Assembly (NCBI RefSeq): GCF_022678485.1
Contig: NZ_JALBYP010000035.1
Location: forward strand, 434,001 to 498,000
Source: Aliiroseovarius sediminis
Lineage (GTDB): Bacteria > Pseudomonadota > Alphaproteobacteria > Rhodobacterales > Rhodobacteraceae
Direction of reading: 5' to 3'
DNA length: 64,000 nucleotides
Part shown: in pieces, positions 45,587 through 55,061 of the stretch
How the letters are laid out: each line of letters begins with the position of its first letter
How positions within the stretch are numbered: the stretch's first letter is position 1
Notes under the pieces: model-generated
Told to the model about the DNA's origin: nothing
The model's input: only the letters and a program-made list of their open reading frames with translations
Databases searched by the model: none
Position numbers and translations under genes: made by a program

Positions 45587-46659
45587 TACCTACTCAACCC
45601 CCCACGCATCGTCGGCACGTCCAGCGAGCTGAATCCATAGTGGCGCAGCCAGCGCAGGTCCGAGTCAAAGAACGCGCGCAGGTCGGGGATGCCGTATTTC
45701 AGCATGGCCAGACGGTCGATGCCGAGGCCGAAGGCGAAGCCTTGCCAGTCGTCGGGGTTCACGCCTGCGGATTGCAGCACGTGCGGGTGCACCATGCCGC
45801 TGCCCAAGATTTCCATCCAGTCGTCGCCCTCGCCCAGTTTCAGCGTGCCGCCTTCCCATGAGCAGCGGATGTCGACCTCGGCGGAGGGTTCGGTGAAGGG
45901 GAAGTGCGAGGCGCGGAAGCGCAGCTCGATCTCGTCAATTTCAAAGAACGCGCGGCAGAATTCCTCCAGCGTCCATTTCAGGTTCGCCATCGAGATGTCT
46001 TTGTCGATCGCCAGCCCCTCGACCTGATGGAACATCGGCGTGTGGGTCTGGTCGTAATCGGCGCGGTAAACGCGGCCCGGCGCGATCACGCGGATCGGCG
46101 CGCCCTGCGCCATCATCGCGCGGATTTGCACGGGGCTGGTATGGGTGCGCAGCACGTGCGGCGGGCGGTCATCGCCTTCGGGCATGGACATATAGAAGGT
46201 GTCCATCTCGGTCCGGGTCGGGTGGTCCGCCGGGATGTTCAGGGCGTCGAAGTTGTAGAAATCGCTTTCGATCTGCGGGCCTTCGGCAACGGCAAAGCCC
46301 ATGTCACCGAAGATCGCAGAAATCTCTTCCGTGACCTGTGAAATGGGGTGGATGGTGCCTTGGCGCTGCGGGCGGCCCGGCAGGGTCACGTCCAGCCATT
46401 CGGTGCGCAGACGCTCGTCCAGCGCGGCGTCTGCCAACCCGGATTTCTTGGCGGCGATGGCCGAGTTGATCTCGTCCTTCAGCGCGTTCAACTTGGGGCC
46501 TGCGACTTGGCGTTCTTCCGGCGTCATCTTGCCCAGTTCGCGCATTTTCAGGGCCACTTCGCCCTTCTTGCCGACCGCCTGAACGCGGATGTCTTCCAAT
46601 GCGGCCTCGTCAGACGCGGCGGCCACGGCGTCGATGTATTTTTGCCTCAGATCGTCCAT
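45586..46659 (-). CDS. pheS: Phenylalanine-tRNA ligase alpha subunit
   Basis: A 357-residue class II synthetase subunit. The N-terminal coiled coil (about 1-85) leads to motif 1-3: [22 protein letters not shown] in two runs, [14 protein letters not shown] (as [12 protein letters not shown]) and [22 protein letters not shown]. The ATG at 46659 opens [12 protein letters not shown]; the frame remains open 93 bases upstream past the rplT terminator and is not used. Reads through to the inserted genes and pheT. Confidence 0.95.
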   Translation of the reverse strand: MDDLRQKYIDAVAAASDEAALEDIRVQAVGKKGEVALKMRELGKMTPEERQVAGPKLNALKDEINSAIAAKKSGLADAALDERLRTEWLDVTLPGRPQRQGTIHPISQVTEEISAIFGDMGFAVAEGPQIESDFYNFDALNIPADHPTRTEMDTFYMSMPEGDDRPPHVLRTHTSPVQIRAMMAQGAPIRVIAPGRVYRADYDQTHTPMFHQVEGLAIDKDISMANLKWTLEEFCRAFFEIDEIELRFRASHFPFTEPSAEVDIRCSWEGGTLKLGEGDDWMEILGSGMVHPHVLQSAGVNPDDWQGFAFGLGIDRLAMLKYGIPDLRAFFDSDLRWLRHYGFSSLDVPTMRGGLSR

Positions 46660-46717
46660 CCCGGACCCCTTTATCTTGATCATGCCCCTGCTACGAAACG
46701 GGGCGCAATAAAGCAAG

Positions 46718-46748
46718 AAGCCGCGAGACCTGAAAAGGTCCGCGGCTT
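46718..46748 (-). terminator. Terminator/attenuator between rplT and pheS
   Basis: On the minus strand AAGCCGCG and CGCGGCTT pair, with an inner ACCT/AGGT stem around TTTC, then a T-rich tail. It stands after rplT and before pheS and may end part of the rpmI-rplT transcript or act as a read-through control for pheST. Confidence 0.7.
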
Positions 46749-46773
46749 CCAAAACTGTCTCTCCGGTAGGGAG

Positions 46774-47136
46774 TTACGCGAGCGCGGCCTTCGCCTTTTC
46801 GACGATGGCACCAAATGCGTCGGGCTCGTGCACGGCCAGATCGGCCAGAACCTTGCGGTCCACTTCAACGCCGGCCAAGGTCAGGCCGTTGATGAAGCGC
46901 GAGTATGTCAGAGCCTCGTCATGCGAACGCACGGCAGCGTTGATACGCTGGATCCACAGCGCGCGGAAGCTGCGCTTGCGGTTCTTGCGGTCGCGTGTTG
47001 CGTATTGGTTCGCCTTGTCGACGGCCTGACGCGCCACCTTGAAGGTATTCTTGCGGCGACCGTAATAGCCTTTGGCGGCTTTGACGACTTTCTTGTGACG
47101 GGCGTGGGTTGTGGTTCCACCTTTAACGCGGGACAT
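46774..47136 (-). CDS. rplT: 50S ribosomal protein L20
   Basis: A 120-residue, strongly basic protein with the L20 pattern [28 protein letters not shown] (read in two runs), [11 protein letters not shown] and a C-terminal ADLAVHEP. L20 is needed for 50S assembly and, in E. coli, represses its own operon. Directly after rpmI (14 bases). Confidence 0.97.
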   Translation of the reverse strand: MSRVKGGTTTHARHKKVVKAAKGYYGRRKNTFKVARQAVDKANQYATRDRKNRKRSFRALWIQRINAAVRSHDEALTYSRFINGLTLAGVEVDRKVLADLAVHEPDAFGAIVEKAKAALA

Positions 47137-47150
47137 ATCTGTATCTCCTC

Positions 47151-47351
47151 TTAGCGGTCGTAGGGCATGAAGCCCTTGACGATCTTGGCGTCGGGGGCGG
47201 ACAGGGTCGTGGTGCCACGGGCGTCACGAATGAACTTGGTGCTGCGTTTGATCATGCCGTGGCGTTTGCCGGCCTGACCTGCCAGGACTTTGCCTGTCGC
47301 AGTTACCTTAAAGCGCTTCTTGGCGCTTGATTTGGTCTTCATCTTGGGCAT
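47151..47351 (-). CDS. rpmI: 50S ribosomal protein L35
   Basis: A 66-residue basic protein: [20 protein letters not shown] at the start and KHGMIKRST-type core ([12 protein letters not shown]). The ATG at 47351 is the family start; the frame is open upstream without a ribosome site. First gene of rpmI-rplT. infC, often upstream, is absent here. Confidence 0.96.
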   Translation of the reverse strand: MPKMKTKSSAKKRFKVTATGKVLAGQAGKRHGMIKRSTKFIRDARGTTTLSAPDAKIVKGFMPYDR

Positions 47352-47484
47352 TTCCGTCTCCTTCATAGATTCGGTTTCCGCACGACTCGGCATGCCACTT
47401 GGCCGGTCGCGCATGAAGTGCGGCATATAGGCGGAAACGTTCAGGCTGGCAAGTGGAATCTGGCGGGGTTGGCCTATCGAACGC

Positions 47485-47721
47485 TCAGGCCGACAACATC
47501 AGCTTCAGACGGGTGAAAACGTTCTGGAACGCAGCGAAGATATCTTCGATCTGATAACCGCCGGGGCGATTCATGATCGCAAGCGCCACCAGCGTGCCCC
47601 CGATCATAACCAGGATGGCCGGCACCCGTGGCGCGCGCCCTTCCCGGATCGCAGACAAGAAAGAAGGGACCGCCAGCACAAGCACCATGATCCCCACAAC
47701 CAGAAACGTATCTTCCCTCAT
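47485..47721 (-). CDS. Small two-segment membrane protein
   Basis: A 78-residue protein with two hydrophobic segments (about 7-25 and 34-52) and a C-terminal amphipathic helix. I recognise it as of a type conserved next to pyk in Rhodobacteraceae, but no function is known. The ATG at 47721 precedes a plausible ribosome site. Confidence 0.6.
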   Translation of the reverse strand: MREDTFLVVGIMVLVLAVPSFLSAIREGRAPRVPAILVMIGGTLVALAIMNRPGGYQIEDIFAAFQNVFTRLKLMLSA

Positions 47722-47766
47722 AACTCACTCCTTCACACCACCCCGGACGGGGATAAGGAAGTGAGT

Positions 47767-49215
47767 TTATTCCTGATCTGTGGCAAAAATTAGTCGTTCA
47801 TCGCAGGGGGCCACCCGAAGGATATTCGTCGTGCCCGGTACATTGAAAGGCACACCTGCGGTGACGACGATCTGGTCGGTCTCGGTCGCAAAGCCGGCAC
47901 TGCGCGCGGCACGGGCAGCAGAGACAACGGCGGCCTTGAACCGGAACACCTCGTCCGGGGTCACAAAACAGTTGGTGCCCCATGTCAGACACAACCGTCG
48001 TGCAGTGCCACGCAAGGGCGTCAGAGCAAGGATTGGCACGCTGGGACGTTCGCGCGCCGTCAACAGCGCGGTTGTGCCTGACTGGGTAAAACAGCAGATT
48101 GCCTTGATATCCGTGGTTTCCGCAATCTCACGTGCCGCGGCGACAATGCCATCGGCAACACCGCTGCGGGTGGCAACGCGGTGGGCATCAACCTGATCCA
48201 AGTAGGTCTGATCATGCTCGACCTCGATCGCGACGGCGTTCATGGTCGATACGGCCTCGACCGGATAATGACCAGCCGCACTTTCCGCCGACAGCATCAC
48301 CGCGTCGGTGCCGTCATAGATGGCATTGGCCACGTCCGAGACCTCGGCCCGGGTGGGCATCGGGCTTTCGATCATGCTTTCCAGCATTTGCGTGGCCACA
48401 ATCACCGGCTTACCTGCCCGGCGGCAATAATGGATCAGACGCTTCTGAATCGGAGGAACCGCGTGGACGGGCAGTTCAACCCCCAAATCGCCGCGCGCCA
48501 CCATGATCCCGTCCGATGCAGCAAGGATCGAGTCAAACGCATCCACCGCGGCCGGTTTTTCGATTTTGGACAGGATGGCGGCGCGACCCTTTGCCAGTCC
48601 GCGCGCCTCTTCCACGTCGGCAGCGCGTTGTACGAAACTCAGCGCCAGCCAATCGACGCCAAGCTGGCAAACGAACTCAAGATCAGCGCGGTCTTTGTCC
48701 GACAGCGCCGCCAAGGGCAGCACCACGTCAGGCACGTTCACCCCCTTGCGGTCCGAGATCGTGCCGCCCACCTCGACTACGCAATCAGCAAAGTCAGAGC
48801 CGCAATCCTTGACCTGCAACCGCAGCTTTCCGTCGTTGACCAGCAGGCTGGACCCTGGCTTCAGCGCGGCGAAAATTTCGGGATGCGGCAGGCAGACGCG
48901 CTTGGCATCGCCCGGCGTCTTGTCCAGATCAAAGCGAAACGGCTGATCTTCCTCGATCTCAACGGCGCCATCGGCAAACACGCCACAGCGCAGCTTGGGC
49001 CCCTGAAGGTCGGCCAGAATGGCGATCGGGCGCTCCATGTCTTTTTCGACCTGCCGCACAATGGCGTGGTTCTTGCGCTGTTCGTCATGGGTGCCGTGGG
49101 ACATGTTCATGCGGAACACGTCGGCGCCAGCTTCGAACAGGGCGCGAATCGTATCGTAGTCGTTGGAGGCCGGGCCGAGTGTTGCGACAATCTTGACGTT
49201 GCGATGGCGTCTCAC
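47767..49215 (-). CDS. pyk: Pyruvate kinase
   Basis: A 482-residue glycolytic kinase that makes pyruvate and ATP from phosphoenolpyruvate. The pattern is RNVKIVATLGPAS at the start, FRMNMSHGTHDEQRKNHA, the active-site ILSKIEKPAAVDAFDSIL and MVARGDLGVELP, and ATQMLESMIESPMPTRAEVSDVANAIYDGTDAVMLS read in parts. I prefer the GTG at 49215: AAGGAG lies nine bases before it but only one base before the ATG at 49224, too close for a working site. The latter would add three residues. Confidence 0.93.
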   Translation of the reverse strand: MRRHRNVKIVATLGPASNDYDTIRALFEAGADVFRMNMSHGTHDEQRKNHAIVRQVEKDMERPIAILADLQGPKLRCGVFADGAVEIEEDQPFRFDLDKTPGDAKRVCLPHPEIFAALKPGSSLLVNDGKLRLQVKDCGSDFADCVVEVGGTISDRKGVNVPDVVLPLAALSDKDRADLEFVCQLGVDWLALSFVQRAADVEEARGLAKGRAAILSKIEKPAAVDAFDSILAASDGIMVARGDLGVELPVHAVPPIQKRLIHYCRRAGKPVIVATQMLESMIESPMPTRAEVSDVANAIYDGTDAVMLSAESAAGHYPVEAVSTMNAVAIEVEHDQTYLDQVDAHRVATRSGVADGIVAAAREIAETTDIKAICCFTQSGTTALLTARERPSVPILALTPLRGTARRLCLTWGTNCFVTPDEVFRFKAAVVSAARAARSAGFATETDQIVVTAGVPFNVPGTTNILRVAPCDERLIFATDQE

Positions 49216-49327
49216 GGGGCGCATCTCCTTCTTATTGGTCTTTATTATGGGTCATATGATCTATGCCCGATAATGTTAGCGCCGACAACTGGCGCTTGCA
49301 GGAACTGTCGCATAAACGGGTCTGGTA

Positions 49328-50086
49328 ATGAAAAACGACATGACCATGACTTATCGACCCTTTCACATCCTTGGCGAAGATCGGCCCTCGCGGTGGCTGA
49401 TCACCTGTGACCACGCCGCAAACACCGTGCCACCCGGCGTCAACGGCGGCAGTTTGGGCGTCGCACCGGACGATATGGCCCGCCACATCGCTTATGACAT
49501 CGGCGCGGCGGGCGTCAGCCGCCATCTGTCTCACCTGCTGGATGCGCCTGCGATCCTGTCCAACTTCTCGCGCCTCGTCATCGATCCGAACAGGAGCGAG
49601 GATGATCCGACCCTGATCATGCGGCTTTACGACGGCACGGTAATTCCCGGCAATCGCCAACTTGACTTAGCCGAGCGAGAGCGGCGGCTGGATGCCCTCT
49701 ATCGTCCCTATCACGACACTATCGCACGGTTAGCCGCCCGGCAGGACGATACGGTGATTGTCGCGATGCATTCTTATACCCCGCAGTTACAGGGGCGCGA
49801 GAAACGGCCGTGGCATATCGCAATCCTGCATGACCGCGACAGTCGACTTGCCACCCCCCTGATCGATCGGCTGCGCGAAGAACCCGATCTGTGCGTCGGG
49901 GAAAACGAGCCCTATGGCGGGCATCTTGATGGCGACAGCATCGACCGCCATGCGGTGGCGATGGGCCGCGTCAACGTGTTGATCGAAATTCGCAACGACC
50001 TGATCGAAACTGATGCGCAACAACGCGACTGGGCCGAACGGCTGGCACCAATTCTGACCCAGACCTTGGCAAAGATCGGGCTTTGA
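49328..50086 (+). CDS. N-formylglutamate amidohydrolase family protein
   Basis: A 252-residue enzyme of the HutG2/N-formylglutamate deformylase fold: ITCDHAANTVP (zinc and substrate residues), SRLVIDPNRSEDDP, VIVAMHSYTPQLQG, and NVLIEIRNDLIET. The family deformylates N-formylglutamate at the end of histidine breakdown, though similar proteins have unknown substrates. No other hut gene is present. Divergent from pyk, about 100 bases apart. Confidence 0.85.
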   Translation: MKNDMTMTYRPFHILGEDRPSRWLITCDHAANTVPPGVNGGSLGVAPDDMARHIAYDIGAAGVSRHLSHLLDAPAILSNFSRLVIDPNRSEDDPTLIMRLYDGTVIPGNRQLDLAERERRLDALYRPYHDTIARLAARQDDTVIVAMHSYTPQLQGREKRPWHIAILHDRDSRLATPLIDRLREEPDLCVGENEPYGGHLDGDSIDRHAVAMGRVNVLIEIRNDLIETDAQQRDWAERLAPILTQTLAKIGL

Positions 50087-50168
50087 CGGGCGCCGTCGCA
50101 CAGGCGGTTGACCTTCGACCGTTCCCGCCCCACCCTCTGCAAAGGCCCAATCAGCCAAAGGACACGCC

Positions 50169-50486
50169 ATGGATGACCAAACCCGCACCGAACTTGAAGC
50201 CGCCGCCTATCGCCGGCTGCAAAAGCACCTGATGGAGGACCGGCCCGAGGTGCAGAATATCGACATGATGAACCTGGCCGGTTTTTGCCGCAACTGCCTG
50301 TCGCGCTGGTATCAAGAGGCCGCGAACGAGCGCGGAATCGAGATGTCGAAAGCCGAAGGGCGCGAGGCATTCTATGGAATGCCTTATGACGACTGGAAAA
50401 AGAAGTTCCAGACCGACGCCAGCGCCGAAAAACAGGCTGCATTTGACGTGGCGTTCAAGGAAAACGTATTGGGCGAAAAGGGCTGA
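50169..50486 (+). CDS. DUF1244 family protein
   Basis: A 105-residue protein with the family's conserved middle: NLAGFCRNCLSRWYQEAA (CxxC) and the MPYDDWKKKFQ ending. The domain is common in proteobacteria and has no assigned function; the CRNC pair suggests metal or redox chemistry. A one-base overlap (TGATG at 50484-50488) leads into the next gene. Confidence 0.87.
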   Translation: MDDQTRTELEAAAYRRLQKHLMEDRPEVQNIDMMNLAGFCRNCLSRWYQEAANERGIEMSKAEGREAFYGMPYDDWKKKFQTDASAEKQAAFDVAFKENVLGEKG

Positions 50487-51124
50487 TGCGCCCATCCGAT
50501 CAATTGGCCGCGTTCACCCGCGACGCGCTGTCGGGGGGTCAAAGCCGTGGCGACATCCGCGCGGCTTTGGCCCGGTCCGGCTGGGCGCCCAACGAAATCG
50601 ACGAGGCGCTGGACGCGTGGGCCGATATCGACTTTCCCACCCCGGTGCCGCGCCCCCGCCCCTATGTCTCGGCGCGCGAGGCGTTCTTTTACGGGCTGAT
50701 GTTCGCCGCCCTTGCGATGACCGCATGGCATCTGGTCGCACTTTTGCACAACCTGATCGACCATTGGGTTGCGGACCCTCTGAACGACGACGCGGGGCGG
50801 TATGCAATCAATTCGACCCGCTGGTCGATTGCCGCGCTCGTGGTGTTCGCGCCCACCTTCCTTGTGATGAACCACCGCGCGGTGCAGGCGACCAACTCCG
50901 ACCCCGGCAAACGTCGGTCAGGCGTGCGCAAATGGTTCGGCTATGTGACGCTGTTCCTCGCCTCGATCTCGCTTCTGGGGGATCTGATGGCGATGATCTA
51001 TGCGCTGCTCAGCGGTGATCTGACGGTGCGTTTCATGCTCAAGGCATTGGTGGTGGCCGGTGTAGCGGGCACGGTCTTTGCCTATTTCCGGCAGGACACG
51101 GAAGAGGCGCAGGATGGGACGTGA
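50486..51124 (+). CDS. DUF5671-like membrane protein
   Basis: A 212-residue protein. The first 55 residues form a small helical domain with a Trp-containing pattern (RSGWAPNEIDEALDAW) like SPW/UBA-type modules of such proteins. Four membrane segments follow (about 67-90, 112-131, 148-170, 176-197). I recall the C-terminal part as DUF5671; function unknown. Overlaps the following small gene by 11 bases. Confidence 0.72.
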   Translation: MRPSDQLAAFTRDALSGGQSRGDIRAALARSGWAPNEIDEALDAWADIDFPTPVPRPRPYVSAREAFFYGLMFAALAMTAWHLVALLHNLIDHWVADPLNDDAGRYAINSTRWSIAALVVFAPTFLVMNHRAVQATNSDPGKRRSGVRKWFGYVTLFLASISLLGDLMAMIYALLSGDLTVRFMLKALVVAGVAGTVFAYFRQDTEEAQDGT

Positions 51125-51509
51125 TACAATCATCCCGGCGCTGATTGCAGCATTGGTTTTAGTCGCCATCGCGGCGGGGCTGACCATTACCGGCGGCCCG
51201 ATCTCGGCACGTGCGGAACGGCGCGATTTGGCGCGGCTGGACGATTTGCGTACTCTGAAAACTCTGATCACTTGTCAGCATCAAGTGAACGGTGCGTTGC
51301 CTGATACGCTGTTCGTTGATACAAATTGCGCCTACAGCCCGTTGGGCACGGACCCGTTGACCAATGCGCCTTATGGCTATGAAAAACTGTCAGACACGTC
51401 CTATCGCCTGTGTGCCAGTTTCGAACGGCCCGATCTGATCCGCGATCACGATCTGGGGCCGGGCACGTGGCAGCCCGACAGCGGGTGTTTCATCCTGACC
51501 CAGCCCTAG
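51114..51509 (+). CDS. Hypothetical single-segment membrane or exported protein
   Basis: A 131-residue protein with an N-terminal hydrophobic helix (residues 7-25) and a soluble rest with four Cys (TCQHQ, NCAYS, LCASF, GCFIL). The helix resembles a type IV pilin-like or anchor segment but without a clear prepilin cleavage site. It overlaps the DUF5671 gene and is probably co-translated. Not recognised. Confidence 0.65.
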   Translation: MGRDTIIPALIAALVLVAIAAGLTITGGPISARAERRDLARLDDLRTLKTLITCQHQVNGALPDTLFVDTNCAYSPLGTDPLTNAPYGYEKLSDTSYRLCASFERPDLIRDHDLGPGTWQPDSGCFILTQP

Positions 51510-51521
51510 CAGCCCGCCGGA

Positions 51522-52376
51522 CTATACCGCCGATTTCAGGCTTTCGTCGATATAGATCTCGCGAAGCCGTGTCGCCACCCGGCCAGGTTCGCCCTCGCCC
51601 AGCACAACGCCATCGATCTGCACCACGGGCATCACAAAACCGGACGCTGACGTATAGAAAGCCTCGTCCGCGTTCTGTGCTTCTTCGATGGTGAAGCTGC
51701 GTTCTTCAACCTCCATCTGCGCTTCCTCGGCATAACGCAGAACGGCGGCGCGGGTAATCCCGTGCAGGATGTCGTTGGACAACCCGCGCGTGATGATCTT
51801 GCCATCCTTCACGATATAGACGTTGTTTGACGTGCCCTCGGTCACATAGCCGTCTTCGATCATCCAAGCGTCATCAGCGCCCGCCGCCTGCGCCATCATT
51901 TTCCCCATCGAGGGATAAAGAAGCTGCACCGTCTTGATGTCCCGTCGCCCCCACCGAATATCGTCGATCGAGATCACTGTCATAGGCTTCACCGACTTTG
52001 CCAGCCCCGGCTTTGCTTGCGTGAACAAGACCACGGTCGGCTTGACCTCGTCGGGGTTCGGAAACACGAAATCACGATCCCCCGGCGCCCCGCGCGAGAT
52101 TTGCAGATAGATCAACCCCTCGTCGATATCGTTCAGACGCACCAGCTCGCGATGGACCTCAAGCAGATCGTCGGTCGTAATCGGGTTTTCGATACCCAAC
52201 TCGTTCAACGACCGTTTCAGCCGCTGGGCGTGGCCGTCAAACGCAATCAGTTTGCCACCCAGAACGCTTGTCACCTCGTACACGGCATCTGCGAACAGAA
52301 AGCCACGGTCGAAGATCGAGATCTTTGCGTCGGTTTCAGGCAGGTACTCTCCGTTCACGTAGACGGTGCGGGTCAT
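51522..52376 (-). CDS. dat: D-amino acid aminotransferase (class IV, PLP)
   Basis: A 284-residue fold-type IV aminotransferase. The PLP Lys lies in GRRDIKTVQLLY, the conserved acid in YVTEGTSNNVYIV, and the phosphate-binding end in GITRAAVLRYAEEA. The lack of the branched-chain N-terminal pattern and the VYVNGEYLP opening favour D-alanine/D-amino acid aminotransferase over IlvE. AAGGAGACCTGAC precedes the ATG at 52376. It makes D-glutamate or D-alanine from 2-oxo acids; the dgc genes for D-glutamate breakdown lie 560 bases away. Confidence 0.85.
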   Translation of the reverse strand: MTRTVYVNGEYLPETDAKISIFDRGFLFADAVYEVTSVLGGKLIAFDGHAQRLKRSLNELGIENPITTDDLLEVHRELVRLNDIDEGLIYLQISRGAPGDRDFVFPNPDEVKPTVVLFTQAKPGLAKSVKPMTVISIDDIRWGRRDIKTVQLLYPSMGKMMAQAAGADDAWMIEDGYVTEGTSNNVYIVKDGKIITRGLSNDILHGITRAAVLRYAEEAQMEVEERSFTIEEAQNADEAFYTSASGFVMPVVQIDGVVLGEGEPGRVATRLREIYIDESLKSAV

Positions 52377-52480
52377 GTCAGGTCTCCTTGGTGTGACGTT
52401 GCGGGCGCGTTGACCCGCACAGCGTTTCCTGTTTTGGCTGTTGATACTCGGCCCTGCGACAGATGCAAAAGGGAAATACC

Positions 52481-52930
52481 ATGCCAAGCGCAACACATTC
52501 CGCCGTCATCATGCTGACCGCAGGGATCGGCATCCCGGTGCTGGCTGCCCTGAACGCAGCACTGGGGCAGCGCATGGGATCGCCAATCGCGGCAGGGGTA
52601 ATCCTGTTTCTGGTGGCGCTTGCGACAACCGGGGGTGTGTTCCTGGCCTCTGGCGGGTCGCTGAGGGGGGCCATCGGCGCGCCGCTGCACCTGTTTTTCG
52701 CAGGCTGCCTTGTGGCATTTTATGTGCTGACGATCACTTGGGTCGCGCCTAGTTTCGGGGTTGGAAACGCGGTGTTTTTCGTGCTGTTGGGGCAGTTGAT
52801 TTCTGCCGCGGCCATCGACCATTTCGGTCTGTTTGGCGCGCAACCCAGCCCGCTGACATTCTGGCGGATGGCAGGCATCGCGGTCATGGGGGTCGGCGTG
52901 TTCCTGACCCAGATCGCGGGGCGCAGCTAG
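52481..52930 (+). CDS. DMT-superfamily protein (DUF606/YdcZ)
   Basis: A 149-residue protein of five hydrophobic segments, the size of the half-DMT group DUF606. The pattern PVLAALNAALGQRMGSP and the family's GQLISAAAIDHFGLFG are clear. The ATG at 52481 follows AAAAGGGA; an upstream in-frame ATG at 52463 lacks this. Probably works as a dimer to move a small metabolite. Converges with dgcA with six bases between. Confidence 0.82.
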   Translation: MPSATHSAVIMLTAGIGIPVLAALNAALGQRMGSPIAAGVILFLVALATTGGVFLASGGSLRGAIGAPLHLFFAGCLVAFYVLTITWVAPSFGVGNAVFFVLLGQLISAAAIDHFGLFGAQPSPLTFWRMAGIAVMGVGVFLTQIAGRS

Positions 52931-52935
52931 ATACC

Positions 52936-53901
52936 TTACCCCCACAGCTTGGCCGATGGCGGGTGAACGCCTTTGTCGTCGAACAACAGCGGCGTGTCGC
53001 GATCTTCGGCCAGCAAAAGCGGTCCGTCCAGATCCGTCACCATCGCGCCCTGCGCGACCAACGTGGCAGGCGCCATCGCCAGCGACGACCCCACCATGCA
53101 GCCAACCATGACCTTGTAACCATCGGCCAAAGCGGCATCACGCAACGCCAGCGCCTCGGTCAGGCCGCCGGTCTTGTCCAGCTTGATGTTTACGACGTCA
53201 TACTTGCCCTTCAGTCCCGGCAGGCTGTCGCGGTCATGGCAGCTTTCATCGGCGCAGACCGGTACCGGGCGCTCCATCCCGATCAGCGCATCATCTTCAC
53301 CCGCTGGCAGAGGTTGTTCGACCAGATCGACGCCCAGTCGCACAAGATGCGGGGCAAGGTCGGCATAGACATCGGCCGACCACCCTTCGTTCGCGTCCAC
53401 GATGATGCGGGCCTTGGGTGCCCCTTTGCGCACGGCCTCAAGCCGCGCCATGTCGTCGGGGGTGCCCAGCTTGATCTTCAGAAGCGGGCGATGGGCGTGT
53501 TTTGCAGCCTGCGCCTGCATCTCGGCTGGTTCGGCCAGTGACAGGGTATAGGCGGTGATCTCGGGCTTCGGCGCAGGCAAGCCTGCCAGTTCCCAGACAC
53601 GTTTACCCGCGCGCTTGGCCTCAAGATCCCACAAGGCACAATCCACCGCGTTGCGCGCGGCGCCTGCTGGCAGACGGTCCAGCAGTGTCTGACGCGTCAC
53701 ATCAGCGGGCAGACCCATGATCTGATCCGTAACGCTTTCAAGTGTCTCGCCATAGCGCGCATAGGGCACACATTCGCCCCAGCCTTGATGATCGCCATCC
53801 GTGACCCGAACAGTCAGCACCTTCGCCTCGGTCCGTGACCCGCGCGAAATGGTGAACACCTGCGCCAGCTTGAAGACATCTGCCGTGATTGAAATTTCCA
53901 T
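52936..53901 (-). CDS. dgcA: N-acetyl-D-glutamate racemase (dipeptide-epimerase-like) DgcA
   Basis: A 321-residue enolase-superfamily enzyme. The muconate-lactonizing barrel residues are present: KIKLG (KxK), IVDANEGW (Asp), VEQPLP (Glu) and CADES (Asp), with the second lysine in NIKLDKTGG. By annotation it would be an L-Ala-D/L-Glu epimerase; its place next to dgcN argues for the published role as N-acetyl-D-glutamate racemase. The ATG at 53901 follows AGGGGG; the longer frame overlaps dgcN. Substrate is inferred from neighbourhood. Confidence 0.85.
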   Translation of the reverse strand: MEISITADVFKLAQVFTISRGSRTEAKVLTVRVTDGDHQGWGECVPYARYGETLESVTDQIMGLPADVTRQTLLDRLPAGAARNAVDCALWDLEAKRAGKRVWELAGLPAPKPEITAYTLSLAEPAEMQAQAAKHAHRPLLKIKLGTPDDMARLEAVRKGAPKARIIVDANEGWSADVYADLAPHLVRLGVDLVEQPLPAGEDDALIGMERPVPVCADESCHDRDSLPGLKGKYDVVNIKLDKTGGLTEALALRDAALADGYKVMVGCMVGSSLAMAPATLVAQGAMVTDLDGPLLLAEDRDTPLLFDDKGVHPPSAKLWG

Positions 53902-53932
53902 GTCTGCCCCCTGTTTAGCCTGAACTGGCAGT

Positions 53933-54934
53933 TTATACAGCCGCCAGCGCATCCACCAGCTTGTCGGCCCCGAACCGGAACGGATCGGTGGCGGGCAGGC
54001 CCATCTTGGCTTCAAGCTCTGCCAGATAGGCGGTAGCGGCATCCTCGGCCATATGTTGGGTGTTGACCGAAATACCGATGACCTGACAGGCCGGGTTGAC
54101 CACCTTTGCCAAGGTCAAGGCAACATCGCGCAGGTCTTCCAGCGATGGAAGCTGATAATCGGGCAGTCCGCGCATATGCTCGCGCGTGGGTTCGTGGCAC
54201 AGGATCAGCGCATCGGGCTGGCCGCCATGGATCAGTGCCATCGTCACCCCGGAATACGAGGCATGGAACAGCGATCCCTGCCCCTCGATCAAATCCCAGT
54301 GGTCGGGGTCGTTGTCGGGCGAGATATATTCAACCGATCCCGCCATGAAATCCGCCACCACCGCGTCCAATGGCGCACCGTCCCCGGTGATCAGAATACC
54401 GGTTTGCCCAGTGGCGCGAAAAGTCGATTTCATCCCGCGTTCGCGCATCAGTTTATCCATCGCCAGCGCGGTATACATTTTGCCGATCGAGCAATCCGTA
54501 CCCACGGCCAGACAGCGCTTGCCGGTGCGTTTCTTGCCGTTGGCAATAGGGTATTTGACTTCAGGCAGGCGCACATCATGCAGCTCTTGCCCGGTCGCTT
54601 CGGCCACCGCCACCAGATCGCGTTCGTCGCGCAACAGGTTGTGCAGGCCCGAGGCAAGGTCGAACCCTTCCTCAAGCGCCATCACCAGCATCTTTTTCCA
54701 CTCCGGAGAGATTACACCACCCCGATTGGCCACGCCAATGACCAGCGTCTTTGCCCCCGCTTCTTTCGCTTCGGCCAAGGTCATGTCGGCCAAGCCAAGG
54801 TCCGCACCGCAGCCGTCCAGGCGCAATTGGCCTACGGCGTTCTCGGGTCGCCAATCTTTGATGCCCTGCGCGACTTTCGCCGACAATTGGTCGGGCACAT
54901 CGCCCAGAAACAGAAGGTAAGGTGTCTTGATCAT
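53933..54934 (-). CDS. dgcN: D-glutamate N-acetyltransferase DgcN (DUF1611)
   Basis: A 333-residue DUF1611-family protein. The N-terminal third has a Rossmann-like VIGVANRGG; a P-loop-like GTDCSIGKMYTALAM sits near residues 144-158, then VEYISPDNDPDHWDLIEGQGS. DUF1611 proteins were described as DgcN, which acetylates D-glutamate so that DgcA can racemise the product. It is the first gene of the dgcN-dgcA unit (31 bases). No regulator dgcR is beside it here. Confidence 0.85.
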   Translation of the reverse strand: MIKTPYLLFLGDVPDQLSAKVAQGIKDWRPENAVGQLRLDGCGADLGLADMTLAEAKEAGAKTLVIGVANRGGVISPEWKKMLVMALEEGFDLASGLHNLLRDERDLVAVAEATGQELHDVRLPEVKYPIANGKKRTGKRCLAVGTDCSIGKMYTALAMDKLMRERGMKSTFRATGQTGILITGDGAPLDAVVADFMAGSVEYISPDNDPDHWDLIEGQGSLFHASYSGVTMALIHGGQPDALILCHEPTREHMRGLPDYQLPSLEDLRDVALTLAKVVNPACQVIGISVNTQHMAEDAATAYLAELEAKMGLPATDPFRFGADKLVDALAAV

Positions 54935-54959
54935 ATTCGCGCCCCGTAAACATGTTTGA

Positions 54960-55061
54960 GGAATATTCCGTCGAAAATCACGACAATTCCTTGCAAAATC
55001 AGCGCTTCTAAAAGCTATTTCAAAATATTCTTCGGATTTTGTCGTATATAATCGAATATTT
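54960..55061. promoter_or_regulatory. Divergent dgcN/mcl1 control region with GAATATT repeats
   Basis: The 280-base interval between the divergent starts is A+T-rich. It contains the perfect palindrome GGAATATTCC (54960-54969) and an AAATATTC/GAATATTT pair (55023-55030 and 55054-55061) whose centres are 31 bases apart, about three helical turns. A TATAAT at 55047-55052 lies between the pair and could be the mcl1 -10 box; no matching -35 was clear. Confidence 0.45.

Noticed and set aside
48181-49410. A 409-residue plus-strand open frame
   Set aside because: Antisense to pyruvate kinase, no motif, high His and Arg content.
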